In this document: positions 8,844-17,186 of the stretch, piece after piece
Position numbering within the stretch: position 1 is the first letter of the stretch
Layout: the number at the start of each line of letters is the position of its first letter
Source: Desulfobacteraceae bacterium
Lineage (GTDB): Bacteria > Desulfobacterota > Desulfobacteria > Desulfobacterales > JACKCP01
NCBI GenBank assembly: GCA_020633955.1
Contig: JACKCP010000022.1
Coordinates: forward strand, 1 to 24,491
Reading direction: 5' to 3'
DNA: 24,491 nucleotides
Notes under the pieces: generated by a model
The model's database searches: none
Seen by the model: the letters and a program-made list of their open reading frames with translations, nothing else
What the model was told of the DNA's origin: nothing
Position numbers and translations under genes: made by a program

Positions 8844-9349
8844 TTTTAAAAAGATTTTTCATTTTTTTTTTAGTTTCATTTTTTTTCTTTTACCCGGACA
8901 AATGTCAGTGTTATTCAGACAAAAATTCAATTAAAATTTCCAATATGTCACACAGCATTTCTTCAAACGGAGAACTTCTGTACAAAATCAAGGCAAAATC
9001 CGGAGTAATGGATGACTTTTCTTCAAAAACAATAGCACTTGATTCAATTGAAATTACAGTCTTTAAAAAAGGAACTCCTGAGTTTATAATATTCTCTGAC
9101 AAGGGAATACTTAACACCACGGACAAAGACCTTGAGCTTTACCAGAATATAAAGGCTCTGAGCAAAAAACACACTATTACCTGCGATAAACTTTTTTTCA
9201 AAAACAAAAAAAAAATGATATATCTCAATGGAAACATTAAGATAAAGTCAGGCTTATCTTCGTTTTCATCAAACAAAGGCCAGTATGATATTGAGACACA
9301 CACAATTACTCTTAAAGATAACCTGGAAGGTATTTTAGATGGATTTTAA
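8840..9349 (+). CDS. lptC: LPS export protein LptC
   Basis: Inner-membrane-anchored periplasmic bridge component that passes LPS from the LptBFG transporter to LptA. 169 aa: a hydrophobic N-terminal segment (about 5-18) that can act as anchor, then a beta-strand-rich domain with the recurring pattern of short strands seen in LptC/OstA-like folds. Sequence similarity is weak, as usual for LptC; the call rests on the position between kdsC and lptA/lptB together with size and topology. It starts with TTG overlapping the kdsC TGA, with GGAG 9 nt upstream, and overlaps lptA by 11 nt. An A10 run (9206-9215) stays in frame. Confidence 0.88.
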   Translation: MILKRFFIFFLVSFFFFYPDKCQCYSDKNSIKISNMSHSISSNGELLYKIKAKSGVMDDFSSKTIALDSIEITVFKKGTPEFIIFSDKGILNTTDKDLELYQNIKALSKKHTITCDKLFFKNKKKMIYLNGNIKIKSGLSSFSSNKGQYDIETHTITLKDNLEGILDGF

Positions 9350-9839
9350 AAATTTTGCTGCAGCCCTGCTGATTATTTTCTTTTTTTCATGCTCTGTCTG
9401 TATGGCGGAAACCGAAAAAAAATCAGAACCAATTAATATCAGGGCTGATTCAATGAAAATTATACAGGATAAAAATATAACCGTATTTACAGGTAATGTG
9501 AAGGTCACCAAGGGGAAAACACTGATAAGCTGCAACGAACTGATTGTTCACTACAAAACTTCAGAAAATGTTAATTCAAGTCCTGACAGAAATTCATTTG
9601 ACACAATTGAAGCAAAAGGAGATGTTAGGGTTCAAATGGATGACAAAAAGGCAAAGGCAGAGAATGCTGTTTTTGATTCAAAAAACGAAATCCTTGTCCT
9701 TTCAGGCGGAAGACCTGAAATAATTGATGGAGATAACAAAATTTCAGGTGATACAATTACATATTTTATAAAAACAGGAGTAATGGAAGCCAGCAGGAAA
9801 ACCGGCTCCCAGGTAGAAGTGACCTTTACAAATGAATGA
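9339..9839 (+). CDS. lptA: LPS export periplasmic protein LptA
   Basis: Soluble periplasmic beta-jellyroll protein that polymerises into the bridge carrying LPS to the outer membrane. 166 aa with a signal peptide (hydrophobic about 7-19, likely cleavage after CMA near residue 23) and an OstA-like domain starting INIRADSMKI and continuing through FTGNVKVTKG and IEAKGDVRV. It overlaps lptC by 11 nt and lptB by 8 nt, so the four genes kdsC-lptC-lptA-lptB are probably translationally linked. The outer-membrane partner LptDE and the permeases LptFG are not in the window. Confidence 0.94.
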   Translation: MDFKNFAAALLIIFFFSCSVCMAETEKKSEPINIRADSMKIIQDKNITVFTGNVKVTKGKTLISCNELIVHYKTSENVNSSPDRNSFDTIEAKGDVRVQMDDKKAKAENAVFDSKNEILVLSGGRPEIIDGDNKISGDTITYFIKTGVMEASRKTGSQVEVTFTNE

Positions 9840-10563
9840 TATGAAGACTCTACATCTCAAAAATCTTGAAAAGTCATATGGAAAAAGAAAAGTAGTTTCA
9901 AATGTAAACATATCCATTTATACGTCATCAATAACCGGACTGTTGGGACCAAACGGAGCCGGAAAAACTACCACATTCAATATGGCTGTTGGTCTTATAA
10001 CCCCGGATAAGGGAAAAGTTTTTTTGGATGAGCTTGATATAACCGGATATCAAATATATAAAAGAGGTAAAATAGGGATTGGATATCTTCCGCAGGAAGC
10101 ATCCATTTTCAAAAAACTTTCTGTTTCAGACAACCTCAAAATAATACTTGAGCATTATAAACTCAAAAAAAATGTAATAGAGTCTAAAATTGATTCTCTT
10201 TTAGATGAGTTCAATATAAAAAAACTCAAATATCAAAAGGCTGAAAGCCTTTCAGGAGGAGAAAGAAGAAGACTTGAAATATGCAGGGTCTTATCCACTG
10301 ATCCTGATTTTGTTCTTCTTGATGAACCTTTTGCAGGAGTTGATCCAATTGCGGTATCAGATCTTCAGGAAATAATTTCTTATCTTTCACAGAAAAATAT
10401 CGGGGTTCTTATTTCGGACCACAATGTAAGAGAAACTCTTGGAGTTTGTGATACTGCCTATATAATAAACAACGGTCAGATAATTAAAAGCGGAACTCCA
10501 GAAGAGGTTGCAGAAGATGAAACTGTAAAAAAAACTTATCTTGGAAAAAACTTTAAAATGTAG
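9832..10563 (+). CDS. lptB: LPS export ABC transporter ATPase LptB
   Basis: Cytoplasmic ATPase that drives LPS extraction from the inner membrane with LptFG. 243 aa with Walker A GPNGAGKTT (39-47), Q-loop in LPQEASIF, signature LSGGERRR (140-147), Walker B FVLLDEPFAGVD (160-171) and H-loop H197 in SDHN. LPQEASIF and the LDEPFAGVDP stretch are typical of LptB specifically. It overlaps lptA by 8 nt; an ATG three codons downstream is an alternative start. rpoN follows after 46 nt, an arrangement common in Gram-negative bacteria. Confidence 0.97.
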   Translation: MNDMKTLHLKNLEKSYGKRKVVSNVNISIYTSSITGLLGPNGAGKTTTFNMAVGLITPDKGKVFLDELDITGYQIYKRGKIGIGYLPQEASIFKKLSVSDNLKIILEHYKLKKNVIESKIDSLLDEFNIKKLKYQKAESLSGGERRRLEICRVLSTDPDFVLLDEPFAGVDPIAVSDLQEIISYLSQKNIGVLISDHNVRETLGVCDTAYIINNGQIIKSGTPEEVAEDETVKKTYLGKNFKM

Positions 10564-10609
10564 ATAACAATGATTAACTTGTTAAAAAACAGACAAAGAA
10601 ATATAAATT

Positions 10610-12040
10610 ATGGCCTTTGAACTAAGACAGGACTTAAAATTATCCCAGCAGCTGGTCATGACGCCCCAGCTTCAGCAGGCAATAAAACTGCTTCAGTTGT
10701 CACGACTTGAACTGATAGAGACTATTCAGCAGGAACTTGTTGAGAACCCGGCTCTTGAAGAAAGAATTTCGGATGATTCCGGCTCCGGCGAGGAAACACC
10801 CGTGGAATCTTATTCTGAAGAAAAAACTATTGAGCTGAAAGAAGACAAATTCCCAAATGAAACCGACTGGGAAAATTACATTGAGGAATACAATACACCC
10901 GGAAGGATGAATTTTGATCCTGAAACAAAGGAAGGTCCCAATTATGAAGCCTTCACATCAAAAAAAGACAGTCTTGAAGACCATCTTTTATGGCAGTTTA
11001 AAATGCTTTCTCCAACAGAAGAAGAAGAAAGAATTGCTTCTGCTGTAATTGGAAATCTTGACGCAGACGGATATCTTAAAGTTGACATAGAAGAAATTTC
11101 ACGTCTTTCGGATACAGATATCGAGGATACTGAATACATCCTTGAAACAATGCTCCAGACTCTGGACCCTCCCGGGGTCTGCGCAAGAAGTCTTGAAGAG
11201 TGCCTCCTTAATCAGCTCAAAATTTTAAATGTTAAGGACAGCAAGCTTGAAACTCTGATAAAGAACCATTTACCAGAGCTTGGCAACAATAAAATCAAAA
11301 ATATTGCAAAGGCAATGGGTATATCTACAGACCTTGTGATGCATTATGCTGAAATAATCAGATCACTTGAACCAAAGCCCGGAAGAACTTTTTTTGATGA
11401 AACAGCAAATTATATTACTCCAGATATTTACATTTACAGAGAAAATGATGATTTTATAATTGTACTGAATGATGACGGTTTTCCAAACCTTCACATCAAC
11501 CCGTATTATGAAAAAGCGGTCACAAGCTCTGCAGAGCAGATTGACAGGGACACAAAAAGCTATTTAAGGGAAAGGATAAGATCTGCTTCGGGACTTATTA
11601 AAAGTATTTACCAGCGTCAGAGAACTATTTACAGGGTAACTGACTCAATATTGAAACACCAGAGGGAATTCTTTGAAAAAGGTATTGAATATTTAAAGCC
11701 AATGGTTTTAAATGATATAGCTGAAGATCTTGAGATGCATGCATCAACTATAAGCCGAGTCACTACTAACAAGTATGCATATACACCTCAGGGAGTTTAT
11801 GAACTCAAATTCTTTTTTAACAGTTCAATTTCAAAAAAAGGAGGAGATTCCATTGCATCTGTCAGCGTTCATGATAAGATAAAGAAAATAATTGAAGAAG
11901 AGGATTCAAAAAAGCCTTTAAGTGATGACAAGATTGCCAAAATTCTTAAATCACAGGGACTCAATATTGCAAGAAGAACAGTGGCAAAGTACAGGGAGGC
12001 TTTAAGAATTCTCCCTTCAAGCAAACGAAAACAATACTAG
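10610..12040 (+). CDS. rpoN: RNA polymerase sigma-54 factor
   Basis: Alternative sigma factor that recognises -24/-12 promoters and needs AAA+ activators such as the regulator at 148-1581. 476 aa. The Gln/Leu-rich region I (about 8-50, TPQLQQAIKLLQLSRLEL) contacts the activator; an acidic linker (about 51-90) follows; the core-binding domain precedes the helix-turn-helix region near MHASTISRVTTNK; and the C-terminal RpoN box is ARRTVAKYRE (454-463), a perfect match. I see no consensus sigma-54 promoter in the intergenic regions here. hpf follows after 12 nt. Confidence 0.98.
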   Translation: MAFELRQDLKLSQQLVMTPQLQQAIKLLQLSRLELIETIQQELVENPALEERISDDSGSGEETPVESYSEEKTIELKEDKFPNETDWENYIEEYNTPGRMNFDPETKEGPNYEAFTSKKDSLEDHLLWQFKMLSPTEEEERIASAVIGNLDADGYLKVDIEEISRLSDTDIEDTEYILETMLQTLDPPGVCARSLEECLLNQLKILNVKDSKLETLIKNHLPELGNNKIKNIAKAMGISTDLVMHYAEIIRSLEPKPGRTFFDETANYITPDIYIYRENDDFIIVLNDDGFPNLHINPYYEKAVTSSAEQIDRDTKSYLRERIRSASGLIKSIYQRQRTIYRVTDSILKHQREFFEKGIEYLKPMVLNDIAEDLEMHASTISRVTTNKYAYTPQGVYELKFFFNSSISKKGGDSIASVSVHDKIKKIIEEEDSKKPLSDDKIAKILKSQGLNIARRTVAKYREALRILPSSKRKQY

Positions 12041-12052
12041 GGAGGTGCATGT

Positions 12053-12412
12053 ATGAACACTTCTGTGTCTTTCAAGAACATCGAACCATCTGACGCGTTA
12101 AGAGACTATGTTGAAAAGAAACTGGAAAAAATTGAAAAAAGACTGGACGCACCTGCAGAAGCTGAAGTTGTATTTACAGTGGAAAAAATAAGACATATCA
12201 CAGAAATAAGACTCCGCAGCGACAAACTTCATATAAATGCAAAGGAAGAGTCTGAAGACATGTATTCTTCTATTGATCTTGTTCTTGAAAAAGTAAAAAG
12301 ACAGATCAAAAGTACTAAAGAAAAAATGCAGGAAAAAAGACCTGGAAACAAAGACGGAATTAAAGGAGATGCCCTTCTCCCGGATGAAGAGCCTTTGACT
12401 GACGCTGAATAG
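12053..12412 (+). CDS. hpf: Ribosome hibernation promoting factor, short form
   Basis: Binds the 30S decoding channel and helps form inactive 100S ribosomes in starved cells; historically named the sigma-54 modulation protein from its place next to rpoN. 119 aa: the conserved alpha/beta domain (about 1-95, with MNTSVSFKNIEPSDALRDYV and the basic helix VLEKVKRQIKSTKEK), then a short acidic tail (about 100-119). It lacks the C-terminal dimerisation domain of long HPF. A very strong ribosome site (GGGAGG) precedes the ATG. It is the last gene before the hairpin at 12432-12474. Confidence 0.95.
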   Translation: MNTSVSFKNIEPSDALRDYVEKKLEKIEKRLDAPAEAEVVFTVEKIRHITEIRLRSDKLHINAKEESEDMYSSIDLVLEKVKRQIKSTKEKMQEKRPGNKDGIKGDALLPDEEPLTDAE

Positions 12413-12749
12413 ACAAAAATAAAGTCTCATGAATAAATACAGCCGCTTCCAAACATGGAAGCGGCTTATTTATTTAACAGTGATCAAAAAACAGATCTTT
12501 TGACAGCCCCGTCCCCGGATTCAAAATTTAATATTAAAAAAACTCAACTTGCATTTTAAACTTTACAGCCTTGATAATGGAACCAATAAATGCTAGGTAA
12601 AACTTTTAATATATTATATTCTCAAATTTAAATTATTTATAATTTGGGTAAAAACTTTTTACATATCACGTAAATAAATATGGTTTCAGGCTTAAATCTG
12701 AAAATCATTCATAAAAAATTTTATTAACTTAAAAAATGTCTTTAACTCT
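12413..12749. other. Non-coding region between hpf and ptsN
   Basis: This 337-nt gap holds the hpf terminator near its left end and then about 270 nt of AT-rich sequence that must carry the ptsN promoter. A TATAAT occurs near 12637, but without a convincing -35. Just before ptsN, an ATG at 12736 opens a five-codon frame whose TGA overlaps the ptsN ATG. I see no RNA gene and no sigma-54 element. Confidence 0.5.
12432..12474 (+). terminator. Strong hairpin terminator after hpf
   Basis: A perfect 10-bp GC-rich stem (AGCCGCTTCC 12441-12450 with GGAAGCGGCT 12457-12466) and a 6-nt loop are followed by TATTTATT. The flanking AATAAATA pairs with that tail if one C is bulged, so the structure could work in both directions. 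It lies 20-30 nt after the hpf stop and separates the kds-lpt-rpoN-hpf operon from ptsN. Confidence 0.85.
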
Positions 12750-13208
12750 ATGAAACTTAAAAATTATCTACTGCCTCAATTTATCAATATGGACCTTGAA
12801 TCAAGAGATAAAAAAGCAGTACTTGAAGAACTTGCAAAGCCTCTTTCAGCTTATTCAGGAGTCGACAGTGATGAGCTTGTCAGGACTCTTCTTGAAAGAG
12901 AAAGACTTGGAAGCACAGGAATAGGAAGCGGAATCGCCATTCCCCATGGAAAAGTCAAAGGTCTTGAAAAACTTATGATAGGTTTTGGATTAAGTAAAAA
13001 CGGCGTAAGCTTCGAGTCTATGGATGATAAACCTGCCTTTATCTTTTTTGTAATAGTAACCCCTGAAGACTCAACAGGAGATCACTTGAGGGTTCTGGCA
13101 AAAATATCCAGATTATTAAGAGACGGCAGCTTGAGGGAACAGATAAAAAACGCTTCAGCTTATGAGGAAATTCTTGATATAATAACTGAGAATGATACAG
13201 ATGACTAA
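12750..13208 (+). CDS. ptsN: PTS IIA protein, EIIA-Ntr (PtsN) type
   Basis: Regulatory phosphoryl acceptor of the nitrogen-related PTS. 152 aa, single IIA(fructose/Ntr) domain, with the phosphorylatable His (H66) in GIAIPHGKV, preceded by the ERERLGSTGIGSG block typical of PtsN, and a TPEDSTGDHLRVLAKISRLL segment. No sugar-transport domains are fused. It starts a new transcription unit after the hpf hairpin and is followed by rapZ after 15 nt. No clear Shine-Dalgarno is seen; a five-codon upstream frame ends on the start codon. The phosphate donors NPr/HPr and EI are not in the window. Confidence 0.95.
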   Translation: MKLKNYLLPQFINMDLESRDKKAVLEELAKPLSAYSGVDSDELVRTLLERERLGSTGIGSGIAIPHGKVKGLEKLMIGFGLSKNGVSFESMDDKPAFIFFVIVTPEDSTGDHLRVLAKISRLLRDGSLREQIKNASAYEEILDIITENDTDD

Positions 13209-13223
13209 AATCGGAAAAAATCA

Positions 13224-14096
13224 ATGAAAAACACTCCGATAGTTATAATCACAGGTGAATCAGGATCTGGCAAATCAGTAGCATTAAATGCCTTTGAAGA
13301 CTGCGGCTTTTATTGCGTTGACAATATGCCGGCAGCACTTCTTCCCAAATTTCTTGAACTGCCTTTAAGCAAAGAACCTGAAGAAATCGCAGGTATCGCA
13401 TTCGGCATGGATTTAAGAGAAAAGGGATTTATAAGGGATTATCCGGAAGTTTTTTTATTTCTGAAAGAAAACGATTATTTTCATAAAATAATTTTTCTAA
13501 AGGCTTCAGAAGAAACTCTGATAAAAAGATACAGTCAGACAAGAAGACATCATCCTGTTTCTAAAAACTCAAACCTTCTTGATGGAATAAGGCGTGAAAA
13601 GGAACTGCTCTCAGGCCTTGAACTTGAATCAGATATTGTTATTGATACATCCAACTATACAGTACACGAACTTAAAGCAGAAATTTCATCCATTGCATCA
13701 GGATACACAACTATAAAAGAAATGAGAATAGATTTCATTTCCTTTGGATTCAAATACGGAATTCCCAAGGATATTGACCTTCTTATTGATGTAAGATTCC
13801 TCCCAAACCCTTATTTTATTGCAGAGCTAAAAGAAAAGACAGGCGAAGACGATGAAGTAAAAAAATTTGTTTTAAATAACCAGAGAGCAAAAAAATTTTT
13901 AAAAAAATATACTGAACTCCTTGACTATTTGATACCGTTATATAAAAGAGAAGGCAAGGCGTATTTGACCCTCGGCGTTGGCTGCACAGGAGGCAGACAT
14001 AGATCTGTTGCTGTTTCCAGATATTTATTTGAATATATAAGCAGACATGCTGCCAAAGCCGGGATTTTACATAGAGATATAACCCGCCAGCAATAA
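13224..14096 (+). CDS. rapZ: RNase adapter / nucleotide-binding protein RapZ
   Basis: P-loop protein of the RapZ/YvcJ family; in E. coli it hands the sRNA GlmZ to RNase E and so controls glucosamine-6-P synthesis for the envelope. 290 aa: Walker A GESGSGKS (11-18), an N-terminal kinase-like domain up to about 155, and the C-terminal ligand-binding domain with SFGFKYGIP, DVRFLPNPY and GCTGGRHRSV. All conserved blocks are intact. It lies between two PTS IIA genes, fitting a PTS-linked regulatory unit. Whether the sRNA role applies in this lineage is unknown, since GlmZ is an enterobacterial RNA. Confidence 0.95.
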   Translation: MKNTPIVIITGESGSGKSVALNAFEDCGFYCVDNMPAALLPKFLELPLSKEPEEIAGIAFGMDLREKGFIRDYPEVFLFLKENDYFHKIIFLKASEETLIKRYSQTRRHHPVSKNSNLLDGIRREKELLSGLELESDIVIDTSNYTVHELKAEISSIASGYTTIKEMRIDFISFGFKYGIPKDIDLLIDVRFLPNPYFIAELKEKTGEDDEVKKFVLNNQRAKKFLKKYTELLDYLIPLYKREGKAYLTLGVGCTGGRHRSVAVSRYLFEYISRHAAKAGILHRDITRQQ

Positions 14097-14105
14097 AGAG
14101 GCATT

Positions 14106-14522
14106 ATGATTGGAATTATAGTTGTAACCCACGGAAATCTTGGCAAAGCACTGATTGAAACTGCCGAAATGATAACCGGAGCAAAAATTGAAAACTGCAT
14201 TGACGTTTCCATTAATGTTAATGAAAATGCCGACGGTTTGCGGGATAAAATAAAAAAGGCCATTAAAAAGGCTGCTAATGAAGATGGAATAATCATTCTT
14301 ACAGATATGTTTGGCGGAACCCCCTCAAACCTGAGTTATTCATTTCTTGAGGAAGGCAAAACAGAGGTTTTATCAGGTATTAATCTGCCTGTCCTGATAA
14401 GAGCCACTGAACTAAGAAAAAAACTCACACTGCCTGAAGTTGCACAGCGGATTGAAACCTTCGGGAAAAAAAGCATTTCACTTGCAAGTGGAATTTTAAA
14501 AGGTAACCCAAGAAGTGCCTGA
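14106..14522 (+). CDS. PTS IIA protein, mannose family
   Basis: 138-aa single-domain EIIA of the mannose/DhaM family, with the phosphorylatable His (H9) in VVTHGNLGK and the LTDMFGGTPSN block. In proteobacteria of this type it usually occurs beside HPr/EI genes or IIB/IIC/IID, none of which are here, so a regulatory role is more likely than sugar uptake (inference). It follows rapZ by 9 nt, and its TGA overlaps the first codons of rimI. AT-rich codon use is like that of its neighbours. Confidence 0.92.
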   Translation: MIGIIVVTHGNLGKALIETAEMITGAKIENCIDVSINVNENADGLRDKIKKAIKKAANEDGIIILTDMFGGTPSNLSYSFLEEGKTEVLSGINLPVLIRATELRKKLTLPEVAQRIETFGKKSISLASGILKGNPRSA

Positions 14523-14964
14523 TGAAATAATTAAAATTGAAAATGCATCAGAAGATGACATTGATACTTTATACCAGGCTGAACTCATATTATTTAAAAA
14601 TCCATGGACATTAAAAAATTTTGAAGATGAGTTTAAACAGCCTGAAAAAAACCTGAAAAAAGCAGTATTTAAAAGCCGCATTTGCGGCTTTGCAGTTTCA
14701 AGAAAGATACTTGATGAACTTCATATTCTGAAAATATGCTCATTCCCGGGATATGAAAGAAAAAAAATTGGTTCTTTGCTTTTAAATTTTATCATTAAAG
14801 AATCCAAGGCAAATATCTGTTTTCTTGAAGTCAGCGAAGAAAATTTGAAGGCTTTGTCTTTTTATAAAAAAAACGGTTTTATAATAACCGGAAGAAGAAA
14901 AAACTATTACGGAGATGGCTTTGACGCCCTGAATATGACTAAAGATTTATCCGGAGGAACTTAA
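14515..14964 (+). CDS. rimI: GNAT N-acetyltransferase, RimI-like
   Basis: Predicted ribosomal-protein-S18-alanine N-acetyltransferase, 149 aa. The GNAT fold is recognisable: an N-terminal DIDTLYQAELILFKNPWT stretch typical of RimI, strand ILDELHILKICSFPGYE, and a C-terminal EVSEENLKALSFYKKNGF followed by GRRKNYY and a DALNM end, all RimI hallmarks. The acetyl-CoA loop, normally Q/R-x-x-G-x-G, reads ERKKIG here, so the first Gly is Lys and the Q/R is Glu; this could weaken or change cofactor binding. The start is GTG inside the end of the preceding gene (8-nt overlap), with AAAGGT upstream. gap follows with no spacing. Confidence 0.85.
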   Translation: MPDEIIKIENASEDDIDTLYQAELILFKNPWTLKNFEDEFKQPEKNLKKAVFKSRICGFAVSRKILDELHILKICSFPGYERKKIGSLLLNFIIKESKANICFLEVSEENLKALSFYKKNGFIITGRRKNYYGDGFDALNMTKDLSGGT

Positions 14965-15963
14965 ATGACTGTCAGAATAGGAATTAATGGTTTTGGTAGA
15001 ATCGGCAGATCAATGCTTAGAGCAGCACTTGAAAAAAAAAATATAGAAATTGCTGCAATTAATGACCCTGCTCCCCTTGAAACAATGGCCCACCTGATAA
15101 AATACGATTCTGTTCATGGTATTTTAAATGCAGATGTATCTACAGATAATGATCACTTAATAATAAACGGTAAAAAAATTCCATACTCATCCCACAGGGA
15201 CCCTTCATTTTTGCCGTGGAAAAAGCTTGAAATTGATGTTGCAGCCGAATGTACAGGAATATTCAAAGACAGAAAAGACGCATCAAAACATATTGATGCT
15301 GGTGCAAAAAGAGTAATTATTTCTGCCCCTTCAAATGACCCTGATGCTACAATTGTTATTGGTGTAAATGAAGATATTTTTGATCCTGACAAACATAAAG
15401 TAATTTCCAATGCATCTTGCACCACAAATTGCCTTGCACCTGTTGCAAAAGTTTTAAAGGACAATTTTGGCATCAAGCATGGTTTTATGACAACTGTTCA
15501 TTCATATACGGGAGCTCAAAACATTCTGGACGCTCCACACAAGGATCTGAGACGGGCAAGGACAGCTGGAGTTTCAATGGTTCCCACGACAACTGGGGCA
15601 GCAAAAGCTGTAGGAATTGTAATCCCTGAACTCAAGGGAAAACTCAACGGACTTTCAATGAGGGTTCCAACACCTAATGTTTCAATAATTGACTTTGTTA
15701 TAAATACAGAGAAAAAAGGACTTACCAGAGAAGACATCAATAATGCTCTAAAAAATGCATCAGAAACAAAGATGAAAGGGATACTGGGATATTGTGAAGA
15801 GCCTCTTGTTTCAATAGACTTCAATGGCAGCAGGCTCTCTTCTATCGTTGACTCACTTTCAACAGATATAATTGAAGATATGGTAAAGGTCCTTTCATGG
15901 TATGATAATGAAACTGGGTATTCAACAAGAATGGTTGAACTGGCGGCCCTTATAGGTCAGTAA
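14965..15963 (+). CDS. gap: Glyceraldehyde-3-phosphate dehydrogenase, type I
   Basis: Oxidises glyceraldehyde-3-P to 1,3-bisphosphoglycerate. 332 aa, standard length. NAD-binding NGFGRIGR (8-15); N33-D34 after the second strand points to NAD rather than NADP use; the catalytic SNASCTTNC has Cys152; SYTGAQNILD and WYDNETGYS near the C-terminus are typical. GGAGG sits 7 nt before the ATG, inside the end of rimI. tpiA follows after 18 nt; phosphoglycerate kinase, often between the two, is absent. Confidence 0.97.
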   Translation: MTVRIGINGFGRIGRSMLRAALEKKNIEIAAINDPAPLETMAHLIKYDSVHGILNADVSTDNDHLIINGKKIPYSSHRDPSFLPWKKLEIDVAAECTGIFKDRKDASKHIDAGAKRVIISAPSNDPDATIVIGVNEDIFDPDKHKVISNASCTTNCLAPVAKVLKDNFGIKHGFMTTVHSYTGAQNILDAPHKDLRRARTAGVSMVPTTTGAAKAVGIVIPELKGKLNGLSMRVPTPNVSIIDFVINTEKKGLTREDINNALKNASETKMKGILGYCEEPLVSIDFNGSRLSSIVDSLSTDIIEDMVKVLSWYDNETGYSTRMVELAALIGQ

Positions 15964-15981
15964 AAAAATACGGAGAAAAAA

Positions 15982-16743
15982 ATGAAAAAAAGAAAATGCC
16001 TGATAGCCGGAAACTGGAAAATGCATAAAACTCCTCAAGAATCAGTTAATGAAGCTTTAAAGCTTGTTTCAATGCTGGATGAAAAGGATTTTGAAAAATA
16101 CGATATAATGATTGCTCCGCCTTTTACATCCCTTAGTCTTGTATCTGAATCGATAAAAAATAAAAACATAGCACTTGGTGCCCAAAATATTTATTTTGAA
16201 GCCCAGGGCGCTTATACAGGTGAAATTTCAGCTCAAATGGTCAAAGCCTGTGGCTGCACCCACGTAATTTTAGGTCATTCTGAAAGAAGACAAATTTTCA
16301 ATGAAACAGACGATTTTATCAATATGAAAATTTCCTCTGCAATATCAGCAGGTTTAATCCCTGTATTATGTATTGGAGAAACAAAATCTGAAAGAAATTC
16401 AAATAAAACTCTAAATGTTCTTGACAAACAGGTACAAAACGGATTAAAAGCCATTTCCGTAAGCACGGGTAACGAGCTTGTAATTGCATACGAACCTGTC
16501 TGGGCTATTGGTACTGGTGAAACAGCCTCTCCAGAACAGGTAGAAGAAGCTCACTTTAATATCCGTAAGCTCATTGAAAAAATTTATAATAAAAATGTTG
16601 CTGATAACATAAAAATACTGTATGGTGGCAGCGTTAAATCAGGGAATGCAAAAGAGTTGCTTTCACTTGAAAATGTTGACGGAGCCCTTGTAGGCGGAGC
16701 AAGTCTTAGGGCAGAAGATTTTACTGGAATAATTAAAGCTTAA
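15982..16743 (+). CDS. tpiA: Triosephosphate isomerase
   Basis: Interconverts dihydroxyacetone phosphate and glyceraldehyde-3-P. 253 aa, full length. AGNWKM has the substrate-binding Lys13; HSERR carries the catalytic His; YEPVWAIGTG carries the catalytic Glu and loop 6; YGGSVKSGN and GALVGGASL form the phosphate-binding end. CGGAG lies 6-10 nt before the ATG. It is flanked by gap and secG, and transcription probably reads on into the tRNA genes. Confidence 0.97.
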   Translation: MKKRKCLIAGNWKMHKTPQESVNEALKLVSMLDEKDFEKYDIMIAPPFTSLSLVSESIKNKNIALGAQNIYFEAQGAYTGEISAQMVKACGCTHVILGHSERRQIFNETDDFINMKISSAISAGLIPVLCIGETKSERNSNKTLNVLDKQVQNGLKAISVSTGNELVIAYEPVWAIGTGETASPEQVEEAHFNIRKLIEKIYNKNVADNIKILYGGSVKSGNAKELLSLENVDGALVGGASLRAEDFTGIIKA

Positions 16744-16755
16744 TGGTATAATATT

Positions 16756-17097
16756 ATGACAATTTTTCTCGTTACCATACATATAATAGCTTCCATCATG
16801 ATAATCATCATGGTACTGTTGCAGGCGGGCAAAGGATCAAGCCTTGGTGCAGCACTTGGAGGCGGAAGTAATCAGACTTTATTTGGACCTACTGGCTCAG
16901 GTAATGTACTGACAAAAATAACCACTGGTCTTGCAATTGTTTTTATGTTGACATCTATTTCATTAGCATATATGTCAGGTAAGTCGACTTCTACTTCAGT
17001 AGTTGACAAAATAAAGCAGGAAGCACCTTTAGAGACCAGCTCAGTCACAGAACAAAACAGCGAACCTGCGACTGATAACAACGAGGCAGCAAATTAA
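16756..17097 (+). CDS. secG: Protein translocase subunit SecG
   Basis: Small inner-membrane subunit of the SecYEG channel. 113 aa with two membrane helices (about 2-22 and 52-73), the conserved LLQAGKGSSLGAALGGGSNQ linker and a FGPTGSGN block before helix 2, then a polar tail. The tpiA-secG-tRNA-Leu order is widespread; here the tRNA-Leu begins 3 nt after the stop codon. No good ribosome site is visible before the ATG. Confidence 0.94.
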   Translation: MTIFLVTIHIIASIMIIIMVLLQAGKGSSLGAALGGGSNQTLFGPTGSGNVLTKITTGLAIVFMLTSISLAYMSGKSTSTSVVDKIKQEAPLETSSVTEQNSEPATDNNEAAN

Positions 17098-17100
17098 GCC

Positions 17101-17186
17101 GCCGAAGTGGTGGAATTGGTAGACACGCAGTGTTGAGGGCGCTGTGGGAGACTCCCGTGCCGGTTCGATTCCGGCCTTCGGCACCA
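17101..17186 (+). tRNA. tRNA-Leu (GAG)
   Basis: Class II tRNA with CCA encoded. Acceptor GCCGAAG (17101-17107) pairs with CTTCGGC (17176-17182). The anticodon stem CAGTG/CGCTG encloses loop TTGAGGG, anticodon GAG. It has a long variable arm (GTGGGAGACTCCC region) and a normal T arm with GGTTCGATTCC. It starts 3 nt after the secG stop, so it must be cut from a secG transcript or have a promoter inside secG. Confidence 0.97.
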
